Shown: positions 1-9,224, numbered from the stretch's first letter. The stretch: DNA of 42,200 nucleotides from JAKACA01 sp049510975 (GCA_049510975.1 JBEKYM010000024.1:1-42200), one strand, 5' to 3'. Notes: generated by a model not told the origin, from the sequence alone. Made by a program: numbers and translations.

Positions 1-261
1 ACACGACCCGAGCCAACGCCGAGGTGACCTCCGACAGCTCCTTTGTCAGCACGCCCACGCTCCTTCACCCAGCCTGACCACAGCCAAGGGCCACAGGCCA
101 CGGCAAGCGGCCACAGCCACAGCCCACAGGACAACGGCGCCGAGCGCGAGATGTGCCCAAAAGCGGCGCCACCGCCACCCCAGAACACGTGTTCGTAGCA
201 TATCCGAGGGGTGTGTCAATCACACGCCCAGCGCGCCCAGCGCGCCTAGCGTTCGGAGACG
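1..261. other. Leading intergenic stretch, no gene seen
   Basis: I see no convincing gene here. Open frames on both strands are short, Arg/Pro/Ser-rich and look like GC-driven shadows. The only structures are a short palindrome (GTGTG-TCAAT-CACAC, 211-225) and a 9-bp tandem repeat just after it, both directly upstream of the methyltransferase gene. They might form part of its control region, but that is inference. Confidence 0.4.
226..252. repeat. 9-bp tandem repeat, about three copies
   Basis: GCCCAGCGC is repeated directly at 226-234 and 235-243, followed by a degenerate third copy (GCCTAGCGT, 244-252). It ends ten bases before the methyltransferase start. In GC-rich DNA this may be chance or slippage. 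Confidence 0.4.
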
Positions 262-918
262 ATGGGTGCCCTTCCCAGCGACTACGACTCGGATCCCGAG
301 CGTTGGGCAAGTCTGGACGCCTCGACGCAGCGTTTCGGCGACGTCCACGAGCGCGTGGCCGCCATCCTGACGGCCGAACGGGCGACGCCAACCCTGGACG
401 TCGGCGGTGGCGACGGCCGGCTGGCGAAGTGGTTGCCGGCGGACTGGCCATCGATCATCCTCGACAACTCGCCGACGCAGCTCGCAGCGGCCCCGGATCG
501 CAAAGTCCTCGGCGATGCCGCCGATCTGCCAGCCCGGCAAGGCGTTGCCGGCTCAGTGGCGATGCTCTGGATGCTCTACCACCTCGACCAACCCGTCCGA
601 GCCATCGCGGAAGCTCGCCGAGTGTTGCGTCCGGGCGGTCTGTTCGTCGCCTGCACGTCCAGCCGTCGCAACGATCCAGAGTTGACGGACGGTTACCCGG
701 CGACGGGTTTCGATGCCGAAGAGGCAGGCTCGATCGTCTCGACGGTCTTCGGCGAGGTGAGGGTGGAGAGTTGGGATGCGAGGATGACGTACCTGCCCGA
801 TCGCGATGCCGTGGTTCGCTACTGCCGATCGCACCTGCTGCCAAGAAGTGCGGCGGACGCCGTGACGCCGCCGCTCTGGCTCACGAAGCGAGGTTGCCTC
901 GTCTTCGCCCGTGCCTGA
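262..918 (+). CDS. Class I SAM-dependent methyltransferase
   Basis: A 218-residue protein with the order of a class I methyltransferase. Motif I (LDVGGGDGRL, near residues 49-58) binds S-adenosylmethionine. An acidic residue follows the next strand (IILDNS), a motif II/III region reads GDAADLPA, and LRPGGLFVA is the post-motif I strand seen in UbiE-like enzymes. The length suits a stand-alone cytosolic enzyme. A GGAGA stretch lies just ahead of the ATG. The substrate cannot be read from sequence. The neighbour downstream is a DUF1203 gene 64 bases away on the same strand, so the two may be co-transcribed. No signal peptide or membrane segment is visible. Confidence 0.85.
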   Translation: MGALPSDYDSDPERWASLDASTQRFGDVHERVAAILTAERATPTLDVGGGDGRLAKWLPADWPSIILDNSPTQLAAAPDRKVLGDAADLPARQGVAGSVAMLWMLYHLDQPVRAIAEARRVLRPGGLFVACTSSRRNDPELTDGYPATGFDAEEAGSIVSTVFGEVRVESWDARMTYLPDRDAVVRYCRSHLLPRSAADAVTPPLWLTKRGCLVFARA

Positions 919-982
919 CGGCCGCGGGCAGCCCAACTGCACGACCGAAAGCCGCCAGACATTCCGCCGCGGTTACGTCAGG

Positions 983-1453
983 ATGAATGACATGACCGCT
1001 GCCGTCGTCACACATGCCCCGTTCCGGTTCAGCCCGCTGCCGGCTCCCATCGCAACTGACTCGCCGTCGGCGAGCCGAGTCACCGTCGCCGTCGACGCCC
1101 CCGACGCCTACCCGTGCCGCCGCTGCCTCAACGACGGCGAGCCGGGCGAGATGATGACGCTCATGTCGTACAACCCGTTTCTCGGTGAGAGCCCGTACTC
1201 CGCCCCGGGACCGGTTTTCGTGCACGCCGAGGGATGCGTCTCCTTCAACGGCGGTCGCGTGCCGGCGCAGCTCCGCCGCCGGCTCCTCGCCGTGCGCGCC
1301 TACGACGCCAGCCATTTGATGCTCGAGTCCGAGATCGTCGACGGCAACGAGCTCGAAACGATCGCCGGCACGATGTTCGCGAACCCTCGGGTCGCCTACG
1401 CGCATGTTCACTTTGCAAAGGCGGGGTGTTTCGCCGTCCGCATCGACCGCTGA
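983..1453 (+). CDS. DUF1203 family protein
   Basis: A 156-residue protein that I recognise as DUF1203 from the pattern PCRRCL near residues 45-50, PGE.M, SYNPF, then PYSAPGPVFVH. The function of this family is not established. It has a CxxC pair (PCRRC) and a further Cys in the HAEGC segment, so metal or redox chemistry is possible but unproven. The ATG at 983 is chosen because homology begins soon after; an in-frame start 24 codons upstream would overlap the methyltransferase end and adds Arg-rich sequence unlike the family. The gene converges on the glycerol-kinase-like gene with 41 bases between them, where a small hairpin (GCGGC-GAC-GCCGC) sits. Confidence 0.75.
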   Translation: MNDMTAAVVTHAPFRFSPLPAPIATDSPSASRVTVAVDAPDAYPCRRCLNDGEPGEMMTLMSYNPFLGESPYSAPGPVFVHAEGCVSFNGGRVPAQLRRRLLAVRAYDASHLMLESEIVDGNELETIAGTMFANPRVAYAHVHFAKAGCFAVRIDR

Positions 1454-1494
1454 CGGACCATCGAAGCGGCGACGCCGCAGCGAAGACGGGCTCC

Positions 1495-2937
1495 TCAGAA
1501 ATCGAGCGCCGACAGCTCGGGCACCGTCTGCTCGGAGCGGCTTCGGGCCTCGAGCCAGCGGGCCCGATCGACCCGGCGTCGCGGCTCGACGACCACCCGC
1601 GGTCGCACGAGTGCGGCTGCCTCGTCGAGCGACGCCCACACGCCCGTGGCCGTCCCGGCAAGAAACGCCGCCCCGAGCGTGGTCGCCTCCGTCACCGGCG
1701 CCACTTCGATCCGGCGTCGTGTCGTGTCGGCGAGCGCCTGTACGAACGTCACGTTGGCGCTCATGCCGCCGTCGACTTTGAGGACGTCGACGTCGAGGCC
1801 CGAGTCGGCGACGACGGCCTCGAGCAGATCGGCGCCTCGATGGGCGATGCCTTCGAGGACGGCGCGGACGATCTCGGCCCGCGTCGTCCCTCGGGTGATG
1901 CCGACGAGCGTCCCGCGGGCACCGAAGTCCCAGACGGGAGTCCCGAGACCGAGCAGCGCAGGAACGAAGTAGACCCCGCCGGCGTCGGGCACGCTGGCGG
2001 CGATGGCGTCGGTTTCGACAGCGCTACTGACGATTCCGAGATCGTCGCGAAGCCACTCAACACACGACCCGGCAGAGAGCATGACCGCTTCGAGGCCCCA
2101 GGTGAGCTCGTCGGCGTGGCTCCAGGCGACGATCGGGAACGTACCTGCTGAGCCTCGCAGAGCAAATGCAGGCCGCTCGCGTCCGACGCAGCAGTCGAGC
2201 ATGCCACCGGTGCCGAACGTCGCCTTCGCACTGCCGGGTCCAAGGCAGCCTTGCCCGACGAGCGACGCTTGTTGATCACCGGCGATGCCGGCGATGACGG
2301 GCGAGCCCTCGAGTGCCGAGGCTTCTCCGATCACGCCCGTCGACGAGACGATCCTCGGCAGCACACTGGCCGGAATCCGCAGCGCCTCGCACAGCTCGAG
2401 GTCCCAACCCGCACCGTCGCTCGATACCAATCCGGTGACGCCGGCGTTCGTGTGATCCGTGACGTGCAGCCGCCCGCCTGACAACACCCACGCGACCCAG
2501 GTGTCGACGGTGCCGAAGCACAGATCACGCACCCGATCCGGATCGGCGAGATCAAGGAGCATGGCGAGTTTCGTGGCGGACTGGTTGGGCGCAAGCCGGA
2601 TGCCCTGAGCCCGCAGCATCAGGCACATCCCAACCGTTCGGAGATCCTGCCAGCCGATGCCCGGTGCGACCGGCTCGCCCGTGGCGCGATCCCACACGAC
2701 GGTCGAAGCCCGCTGGTCGGCGATCCCGACGGCGTCGACCGGCCCGCCGGCGCGCAAGGCATCGCCGGCGACCCCGAGGACGGCTGCGGCCATCACGCCG
2801 GCATCGAATTCGACGAAACCCTGCGCCGGCGACTCGGGCAGCACCTCGCGGTGGTGCACGTCCGTAACGCTGGCGTCCTCGCGCACGACCGCTGCGCGCA
2901 CCCCGGACGTGCCGACGTCGACGACGAGGACGCTCAT
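1495..2937 (-). CDS. Glycerol kinase-like FGGY carbohydrate kinase
   Basis: 480 residues. The N-terminus carries the DVGTSG phosphate-binding strand of FGGY kinases. The middle holds FGTVDTW, HVTDHTNAG and GIAGDQQASLVGQ, all close to glycerol kinase. The C-terminal half has the DGGMSAN adenosine motif and TEATTLGAAFLAG. ARGTLVGITRGT also matches glycerol kinase better than xylulokinase. It would phosphorylate glycerol, or a close polyol, with ATP. It is slightly shorter than typical GlpK (about 500). The ATG at 2937 overlaps the stop of the upstream flavoprotein gene by four bases (ATGA), which fixes the start and implies translational coupling. It is the last gene of the minus-strand glycerol cluster. 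Substrate is inferred from homology and neighbours. Confidence 0.85.
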   Translation of the reverse strand: MSVLVVDVGTSGVRAAVVREDASVTDVHHREVLPESPAQGFVEFDAGVMAAAVLGVAGDALRAGGPVDAVGIADQRASTVVWDRATGEPVAPGIGWQDLRTVGMCLMLRAQGIRLAPNQSATKLAMLLDLADPDRVRDLCFGTVDTWVAWVLSGGRLHVTDHTNAGVTGLVSSDGAGWDLELCEALRIPASVLPRIVSSTGVIGEASALEGSPVIAGIAGDQQASLVGQGCLGPGSAKATFGTGGMLDCCVGRERPAFALRGSAGTFPIVAWSHADELTWGLEAVMLSAGSCVEWLRDDLGIVSSAVETDAIAASVPDAGGVYFVPALLGLGTPVWDFGARGTLVGITRGTTRAEIVRAVLEGIAHRGADLLEAVVADSGLDVDVLKVDGGMSANVTFVQALADTTRRRIEVAPVTEATTLGAAFLAGTATGVWASLDEAAALVRPRVVVEPRRRVDRARWLEARSRSEQTVPELSALDF

Positions 2938-4496
2938 GGCGCCGCTGCCCATGGCGACGGGCCGAATCCCGACTCGAAACCCAGCTTGCCCGGATTCAGC
3001 ACTCCCGCCGGATCCAACAGTTTCTTCACGGACTCGAGCACGGCGTAGCCGTTGCCGAGTGCGCCCGGGAGGTACCCGGAGCGGACGAGACCGATGCCGT
3101 GGTGGTGGGAGATCGAGCCTCCATGTGCACGCGTGGCCGTCATCACTGCCGCCCAAGCCTTGCGGTAGAAGGCCTCATCCCACTCGCCGGCCTCCGAAGA
3201 CTCGCACGCGCTCGCCGGGGCGTCCCCACTTTCCGGTCGGCGGCCGGCGAAGGTGAAGTACAAGCAGGCGCCGTCGAGATAGGCATGCGACTCGTGGGCA
3301 CTGGCCGCCAAGCACCCATCGATTTCCGTCAGCGTTCCGACGGCCTCCTCGTAGATGGCCGGCAGTCCCGCCCACGGTGCCGAGATCTCGATGGTGTCGA
3401 CGACGATGCCGGCCTTGGTCACCGAAGCGAGGGCCGAGACGTCGTTGCGGTGTCCGAGCCACGTCTCGACGAGGGCATCGTCGAGACGCTCTGCGCCGGC
3501 CGAGTCGCACTCGTCGCCGAGCACGGACATGGCGGCGCCGATGATGGCCGGATCGCCCTCGTCGAGGACGATGAGGACGTTGGTTGAAGCTCCGAAGTTT
3601 CGGGCGGACTCGCGCTCGTCGTACAACCGGATGACCGCCGGTGTCGCCCCGCGCCGCAGCGTTCGACGCAGCACTTCGAGGCCCGCCGCGAAGCTCGAGA
3701 ACCCGTAAGCCAAGCGCTGCTCGGCAGGAGGCACCGGATGGGCGCGCAAGCGGGCGGCCGTGATGATGCCGAGCGTGCCCTCGCTGCCGACGAAAAGCTG
3801 GGTGAGGTCGGGCCCCATTGCCGAACGCGGCCCGGCACCGGCCATGGCGCCCGTTCGGACGATCTCGCCGTTCGCCAGAACGACTTCGAGTCCGGCGACG
3901 ATGTCCTCGATCTTGCCGTACCGGGTCGAGTACTGGCCGGCGCCGCGGCACGCGAGCCAACCACCGACGGTGGCGAGGTCCATGGACTGCGGCCAGTGAC
4001 CGACGGTGAGGCCGTGATCGGCGCGCAGCTCACGTTCCAGATCCGAGCCGAAGGTTCCTGCGGCGACGTCGACGAGGAGCGAGTCGTCGTCGACCCCGAG
4101 GATGCCGACGAGCGCACAGGTATCGAGTACGACGCCGCCGAACACCGGGATGCTGGCTCCGCATACGCCGCTGCGACCACCGGCAGCCGTGACTGGGACG
4201 CCCGACTCGGCGCAGAGCCGCAGGACACCGGCGACTTCGTCCACGCTCGCCGGGCGCGCGACGGCGCCGGCTCGCGCCGGCGTGTCGCCCGCCAGCGCCC
4301 AGTGCTGGGTGAGGGGCCACCAGTCGCGCCCGGCCTCGGCGGTGGCGGCGGCCGAAATGTCGACGTCGGCGCAGATGCCACGCAGCCGCCCGATCCACTC
4401 CTCCGACAACTGGACGCGGTAGCCACCGAAGTGCTCGCCGGCGGCCGCGGCGCCGTTGGCGAGCTCGATCGGTGGGGTCGGCTGACCGGGTCTCAT
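2934..4496 (-). CDS. FAD-linked oxidase, alkyl-DHAP synthase-like
   Basis: 520 residues of the vanillyl-alcohol-oxidase/GlcD flavoprotein fold. The FAD-binding half contains RPASVDEVAGVLRL, the GGRSGVCGA loop, and the GSEGTLGIITAARLR segment. The C-terminal cap contains CLYFTF and SISHHHGIGL, then LDPAGVLNPGKLG. The triple histidine with an upstream tyrosine is the signature I associate with alkyldihydroxyacetonephosphate synthase, which makes the ether bond of ether lipids; other relatives are 2-hydroxyacid oxidases. The ATG at 4496 overlaps the GlpD-like stop by four bases and its own stop overlaps the kinase start by four, so all three products are probably made together. Family assignment is firm; ether-lipid activity is a hypothesis. 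Confidence 0.85.
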   Translation of the reverse strand: MRPGQPTPPIELANGAAAAGEHFGGYRVQLSEEWIGRLRGICADVDISAAATAEAGRDWWPLTQHWALAGDTPARAGAVARPASVDEVAGVLRLCAESGVPVTAAGGRSGVCGASIPVFGGVVLDTCALVGILGVDDDSLLVDVAAGTFGSDLERELRADHGLTVGHWPQSMDLATVGGWLACRGAGQYSTRYGKIEDIVAGLEVVLANGEIVRTGAMAGAGPRSAMGPDLTQLFVGSEGTLGIITAARLRAHPVPPAEQRLAYGFSSFAAGLEVLRRTLRRGATPAVIRLYDERESARNFGASTNVLIVLDEGDPAIIGAAMSVLGDECDSAGAERLDDALVETWLGHRNDVSALASVTKAGIVVDTIEISAPWAGLPAIYEEAVGTLTEIDGCLAASAHESHAYLDGACLYFTFAGRRPESGDAPASACESSEAGEWDEAFYRKAWAAVMTATRAHGGSISHHHGIGLVRSGYLPGALGNGYAVLESVKKLLDPAGVLNPGKLGFESGFGPSPWAAAP

Positions 4497-6262
4497 GCTC
4501 CGACCTCGACAGCCGGGTCGTTGCCGCCCGCCTCCGAGTCGCCCGCTCGGTCGTTGCCGCCCGCCTCCGAGTCGACCGCTCGGCCCTGACGGATGCTGCC
4601 GAGCTCGCGGGCGACCGTCTGCTCGAGGGCGGCAAGCTCGGCGGTGGTCCGTTGATCGTCCCATCCGAGCTCGCCCGCCATGAGCGCTGCGACGGCTGCC
4701 GCCGCCGATGCCACTGCGCCGGCATCGAGAAGGAGCGCCCGCGTCCGGCGCGACAACACGTCGTCGAGGTGCTCGGCCATCTCGTAGCGCACGGCGTAGA
4801 CGGCCTCGGCGGCGAAGTAGGGGAGTCCGGGCACGAGTGGATCGGCGAGCTCGGGACGCTGCTCGATCAAGCCGGCGACAGCGGCCGCCTCCCCTCCGTA
4901 GCGACCAAGCAACACGGACAGGACCGCCTCATCGACGCCGAGGGACGCTGCCGCCCCGCGCCTGCGGAGGACGGCCGCCCCGTCGGCGCCGCGCAGTCTC
5001 AGCTTGCGAGTGGGCGAGGAGGGCAGCTTCCGGCCCAACTGCCTCCCAACCGCGGCGACGGCATCCTCTGCCATCTTGCGGTACGTCGTGAGCTTCCCAC
5101 CGGTGACGGTGACGAGCCCGTCGTCGGACACGATGACCCGGTGGCGCCTCGACAGGTCCGCCGTGCGCGCGCTGGGAGCCTTGTGGTTCGGCGTGGCAGC
5201 AAGCAGCGGGCGCAGCCCTGCCCAAGTGGCCGTGATGTCGGAGCGGGTGAGTGGCTCGGTGATGACGGCGTTGATGGCGTCGAGCACGTAGTCGATGTCG
5301 ACGTCGTCGACGCCGGGGTCGTCCAGGGTTCCCGAGTAGTCGGTGTCGGTCGTCCCGAGGTAGGTGAATTCGCCCCATGGCACGACGAAGATCGCCCGCC
5401 GGTCAGCGGGCACCGGGATGATGGCGGCGACGTCGCAGGGCAGCTTGGAGCGGGGCACCGTCACGTGAACGCCCTTGGCGGGCCGCAGTTCGTGCCGGGC
5501 GGGCCCGCCGTCGAGGGAGCGGACTTCGTCGGCCCAGATTCCCGTGGCGTTCACGACCACGTCCGCTCGCACCTCGATCGGCTCGGCGTCTCCGCCGGCC
5601 CGTTCCGGCAGGATGCGGGCGCCCGTGATCCGGCCGGCGCTGTCCTTCAGCAGGTCCGTCACCGGCGCGTAGTTGAGGGCGACGGCACCGTGCTCGAGCA
5701 CCGCCGTCCGGACGATCGTGAGCGTGAGGCGGGCATCGTCGGTGCGAGCGTCGTAGTAGAGAAACCCCGCCACCACGCGACCCTGCCGCAGCGTTGGGAG
5801 ATGGGCGTAGATCTCTTCGGCGGTCACTTTGGTGTGCCGCTTGCCGATCCGCCAGCCCCCGCCGACGTCGTAGAGCCACAGGGCGATCGAGTACCCCTTG
5901 ACGATGCTCTGGTCGACGACGCCTCCCTTGCCGAACAAGGGGATGAGAAAGCTGAGCGGCTCGACCAGGTGAGGGGCGTTGCGCAGGAGCCGATGTCGCT
6001 CCACGAGGTTCTCGTGGACGAGCCCGAACTCCTTCTGCTGGAGGTAACGCAACCCGCCGTGTACGAGCTTGGACGACTTCGACGAGGTACCGGAGGCAAA
6101 GTCGGTCCGCTCGACGAGGGCGGTGCGCAGCCCGCGTGAGGCTGCGTCGAGGGCCACGCCGGCTCCGGTGACTCCTCCTCCGATGACGAGGACGTCGAAG
6201 GACTCGCTGCGGAGGCGGTCGAGGGCGACACGGCGGTCAAAACTCGTGAGGGGTCGCGTCAT
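4493..6262 (-). CDS. glpD: Glycerol-3-phosphate dehydrogenase (FAD), aerobic type
   Basis: 589 residues. The N-terminus has the FAD-binding GGGVTGAG loop (about 28-35), then SKSSKLVHGGLRYL, a hallmark of GlpD. The central region has VVNATGIWADEV and a conserved LGTTDTDYSG segment, and the C-terminal domain is helical. It oxidises glycerol-3-phosphate to dihydroxyacetone phosphate at the membrane and passes electrons to quinone. The start at 6262 (MTRPLTSFDRR) is a choice; an ATG seven codons upstream is possible and neither has a clear Shine-Dalgarno. The extreme C-terminus carries two copies of SEAGGND encoded by a 33-bp tandem repeat. It heads a three-gene overlapping operon and is divergent from rubrerythrin. 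Confidence 0.92.
   Translation of the reverse strand: MTRPLTSFDRRVALDRLRSESFDVLVIGGGVTGAGVALDAASRGLRTALVERTDFASGTSSKSSKLVHGGLRYLQQKEFGLVHENLVERHRLLRNAPHLVEPLSFLIPLFGKGGVVDQSIVKGYSIALWLYDVGGGWRIGKRHTKVTAEEIYAHLPTLRQGRVVAGFLYYDARTDDARLTLTIVRTAVLEHGAVALNYAPVTDLLKDSAGRITGARILPERAGGDAEPIEVRADVVVNATGIWADEVRSLDGGPARHELRPAKGVHVTVPRSKLPCDVAAIIPVPADRRAIFVVPWGEFTYLGTTDTDYSGTLDDPGVDDVDIDYVLDAINAVITEPLTRSDITATWAGLRPLLAATPNHKAPSARTADLSRRHRVIVSDDGLVTVTGGKLTTYRKMAEDAVAAVGRQLGRKLPSSPTRKLRLRGADGAAVLRRRGAAASLGVDEAVLSVLLGRYGGEAAAVAGLIEQRPELADPLVPGLPYFAAEAVYAVRYEMAEHLDDVLSRRTRALLLDAGAVASAAAAVAALMAGELGWDDQRTTAELAALEQTVARELGSIRQGRAVDSEAGGNDRAGDSEAGGNDPAVEVGA
4516..4581. repeat. 33-bp tandem repeat in glpD C-terminus
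   Basis: Two direct copies with a 33-bp period. The core TCGTTGCCGCCCGCCTCC is identical in both and encodes the SEAGGND unit twice near the end of the dehydrogenase. The number of copies could vary by slippage without shifting the frame, because 33 is a multiple of three. Confidence 0.8.
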
Positions 6263-6389
6263 GATCGATTGCAAGCCTGCCATAGGGGGTCGCGACCGGC
6301 CCATTCGGCAGCCGGCAAGCGATGCCCCGGGAGTGCCCGCTCTGATTAGAATGAAACCAAGGTTGGACTCACTATTGATCGATGTACAC

Positions 6390-6395
6390 GGAGGG
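6390..6395 (+). promoter_or_regulatory. Shine-Dalgarno deciding the rubrerythrin start
   Basis: GGAGGG ends four bases before the GTG at 6400. It lies inside the longer in-frame reading from the ATG at 6382, so it favours GTG 6400 as the true start. Confidence 0.6.
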
Positions 6396-6399
6396 CAAC

Positions 6400-6822
<423 letters not shown>

Positions 6823-6862
6823 GAGTCGGAGCCCCGCGCCCGTCAGGCAAGGGGATGCCGGC

Positions 6863-7459
6863 ATGAGCAAGCTCACCCTCGACGACATCACTGACCTCCG
6901 CGCCTACGAACGCGGGCGCGAGGAATTCCGGCGCGAGGTCATCGCGTTGAAGAAGCTGCGGCGCGTGTCGATCGGGCCGTTGCTCACCGTCGTGTTCGAG
7001 AACCGCACGACGATGCTCTTCCAGATCCAAGAGATGGCGCGCGCCGAGTCGATGTCGACCGACGAGCAGATCCTGGCGGAGCTGGAGGTCTACAACCCGC
7101 TCATCCCGGGACCGGGGGAGCTCTCCTTGACCTTGTTCGTCGAGCTACGGAACGACGCCGAACTGCGCGAGTGGCTGCCGAAGCTCGTCGGCATCGAGCG
7201 CTCGCTCGAGCTGCGCTTCGGAGACTCCCCGGGCTTCACTGTCCGCGCCCTCGTGGACCCCGAGCACGCCGCTCAGCTCACGCGTGAAGAGTTGACAGCC
7301 TCTGTGCACTATGTGCGCTTCGAGCTCGACCACGCCCAACGTCAGGCGTTTGCGGCAGGACCAGCCGTCCTCGCCGTCGATCACCCCGCCTATAGCTACG
7401 AGCAAGACTTGTCGCCGGAGACGCGAGCATCGCTTGTCTCCGACTGGGACGGCGGCTGA
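6863..7459 (+). CDS. DUF3501 family protein
   Basis: 198 residues starting MSKLTLDDI and containing the family core YERGREEFRREVIALKKLRR and FENRTTMLFQIQEM. DUF3501 genes are commonly found beside rubrerythrin and an Fe-S protein related to heterodisulfide reductase; here the rubrerythrin is directly upstream, but no Fe-S gene is in the window. The molecular role is not established. It contains almost no cysteine, so it is unlikely to hold an iron-sulfur cluster itself. It is probably co-transcribed with rubrerythrin (40-base spacing). The ATG at 6863 is the first in frame that matches the family start. Confidence 0.8.
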   Translation: MSKLTLDDITDLRAYERGREEFRREVIALKKLRRVSIGPLLTVVFENRTTMLFQIQEMARAESMSTDEQILAELEVYNPLIPGPGELSLTLFVELRNDAELREWLPKLVGIERSLELRFGDSPGFTVRALVDPEHAAQLTREELTASVHYVRFELDHAQRQAFAAGPAVLAVDHPAYSYEQDLSPETRASLVSDWDGG

Positions 7460-7541
7460 AGCCCCGCCGATAGCCCCTATCGACATTGCAGTGCCCGAAC
7501 TTGAGCGGGCCGGGAATAATACAGGTATTTCCGCCGGACCA

Positions 7542-7570
7542 TTGACAGCCGCTGAGGCATCGTGGATAAT
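7542..7570 (+). promoter_or_regulatory. Near-consensus sigma-70-type promoter upstream of whiB
   Basis: TTGACA (7542-7547), a 17-base spacer, then GATAAT (7565-7570). The -35 hexamer is perfect, the -10 differs from consensus at one base and the spacing is ideal. Predicted transcription starts near 7577, giving a leader of about 110 bases before the WhiB ATG. Confidence 0.7.
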
Positions 7571-7686
7571 CGATCTTCCTGGTCGGCGGTGACCCGCTCG
7601 TGTAGAGCCGCGCGGGGGTGCCAGGAAGTTTCATCACGGTGCCGGGTGACTCGCCGCGGCACGAATCTGACGAAAGTGAACGAGCA

Positions 7687-7917
7687 ATGAACGCCACGTG
7701 GCGCCATCGAGCGGCATGCCGGGGACTTGACCCCGACATCTTCTATCCGGTGTCAGACGACGACGCCTGGGAAGCAAAGGCCGTCTGCGACGCCTGCCCG
7801 GTTCGTCAGACCTGTTTGGAGCACGCACTGGCGGGGCGCGAGCGCGAAGGCGTTTGGGGTGGCCTCACCGAGCGCGAACGCCGCCGAGTCCTTCGGCAGC
7901 GGCGCCGGACGGCCTGA
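7687..7917 (+). CDS. WhiB-family iron-sulfur regulator
   Basis: 76 residues. Four cysteines in the WhiB pattern, C11, then C34, C37 and C43 in VCDACPVRQTC, would bind a [4Fe-4S] cluster. GVWGG (55-59) is the conserved turn, and the Arg-rich C-terminus (ERERRRVLRQRRR) is the DNA-binding tail. WhiB proteins usually act by binding the primary sigma factor and responding to redox, nitric oxide or developmental cues. The start at ATG 7687 matches the compact family beginning (WRHRAACRG); a GTG 23 codons upstream would add an unconserved leader. It stands alone behind a strong promoter. Confidence 0.92.
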   Translation: MNATWRHRAACRGLDPDIFYPVSDDDAWEAKAVCDACPVRQTCLEHALAGREREGVWGGLTERERRRVLRQRRRTA

Positions 7918-8047
7918 GCCGGCTCGCTTCTCCAGCAACTTCCGGACCGCGCAGGGCGGCCTCGCCCTCCGTGTCCGCGCTCAGCGTCAGGAGCGGCCGA
8001 CAAATTCGGCAGCGGACTGACACGGGGTGGCGACTAGCCTGCTCGCC

Positions 8048-9223
8048 GTGAACTTCGAGCTTTCCGAAGAGCTGGGCGCCCTCCAGGAGATGGTGCGGCG
8101 CCTCGCCCAGGACAAGGTGAAGCCCCGCGCACGGGAGATCGACGAGACGGGCCAGTACCCGGACGACTTGTTCGCCGTGTTCCGAGACGCCGGCCTGCTC
8201 GGCTTGTGCATCCCCGAGCAGTACGGCGGCTCGGGCGCCGGCATTCTCGGGCTCACGATCGCCATCGAGGAGGTCGCCAAGTACTCCAACACGGCTGCCC
8301 TGATGCTGCTGCTCACGCGCCTGCCTACCGGTCCGGTGATGATTGCCGGATCGGAGGAGCAACAGCGCCGGTACCTGCCGGGAATTGCGGAGGGAACGGC
8401 GAGGTCGGGTTTCGGACTGTCGGAGGCCGGCGCAGGCAGTGACGTCGCCGGCATGCGGACACGTGCGACGCCGGACCCTGACGTCGACGGGGGCTGGGTG
8501 CTGAACGGCGTGAAGTGCTGGATGTCCGGCGTCGTCCAGGCGGACTGGTACACCGTGTTCGCCAAGACGGGAGATCCGTCGAGTCGGCGCCACGACGCGA
8601 TCACCGCGTTCATCGTGGAACGGTCCGCTCCGGGCGTCTCGGTGGGCTCGATCGACCGGAAGATGGGTGTGCGGGGCGTCGACACCGGCGAGCTCGTCCT
8701 TGCAGAGGTGCGCGTGCCGGCCGAGAACGTGATCGGAGAGGTCGGCGGCTTCCGCCTGGCGATGCTCGGCTTGAACTCCATGCGCCCGATCGTGGCCGCT
8801 CGCGGCATCGGGCTGGCGGAGGGCGCCCTGATGTATGCCACCGAATACGTGAAGGAACGCCCGGCCTTTGGCGGCAAGATCGCCGATTTCCAAGGCATCC
8901 AGTGGGAGATCGCCAAGGTTGCCGTCGAGATCGAAGCGGCGCGCTTGCTGACCTACCGGGCGGCATGGCTTGCCGACCAGGGCAAGTTCACTCGTGAGTG
9001 GGTGCCTTACCTGTCGATGGCGAAGTACTACGCCACTGAGGTGGCCGTGAAGGCGTCCGGTCTGGCCGTGCAGCTGCTCGGGGCTGCCGGCTACATGAAG
9101 GACCACCCGACCGAGCTCTGGTACCGGGACGCCCGCCAGCTCACCATCGTCGAAGGGACCTCCCAGGTGCAGCTCGGCCTCATCGCCCGCGGGGTGCTCG
9201 ACCATCACCTTTGGTGGGATTGA
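8048..9223 (+). CDS. Acyl-CoA dehydrogenase
   Basis: 391 residues with the full acyl-CoA dehydrogenase order. The N-terminal helical domain ends in GLLGLCIPEQYGGSG. The beta domain has FGLSEAGAGSDVAGMRTRA and the WMSG substrate-pocket strand. The C-terminal helical domain carries RPAFGGKIADFQ and YRDARQLTIVEGTSQVQ, where the Glu of EGTSQ is the usual catalytic base region. It would oxidise an acyl-CoA to the trans-2-enoyl-CoA and pass electrons to ETF. Substrate chain length cannot be told. The GTG at 8048 (NFELSEEL) fits the family start; another GTG seven codons upstream is possible. The trpD start follows immediately after the stop codon. Confidence 0.92.
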   Translation: MNFELSEELGALQEMVRRLAQDKVKPRAREIDETGQYPDDLFAVFRDAGLLGLCIPEQYGGSGAGILGLTIAIEEVAKYSNTAALMLLLTRLPTGPVMIAGSEEQQRRYLPGIAEGTARSGFGLSEAGAGSDVAGMRTRATPDPDVDGGWVLNGVKCWMSGVVQADWYTVFAKTGDPSSRRHDAITAFIVERSAPGVSVGSIDRKMGVRGVDTGELVLAEVRVPAENVIGEVGGFRLAMLGLNSMRPIVAARGIGLAEGALMYATEYVKERPAFGGKIADFQGIQWEIAKVAVEIEAARLLTYRAAWLADQGKFTREWVPYLSMAKYYATEVAVKASGLAVQLLGAAGYMKDHPTELWYRDARQLTIVEGTSQVQLGLIARGVLDHHLWWD

Positions 9224-9224
9224 G

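Noticed and set aside
881..1639. Minus-strand open frame over the DUF1203 gene
   Set aside because: It overlaps a recognisable family on the other strand and shows no domain.
6341..6378. Fur/PerR-type operator upstream of rubrerythrin (TTAGAATG half-site)
   Set aside because: Only a single half-site is visible with no inverted partner, so chance cannot be excluded.
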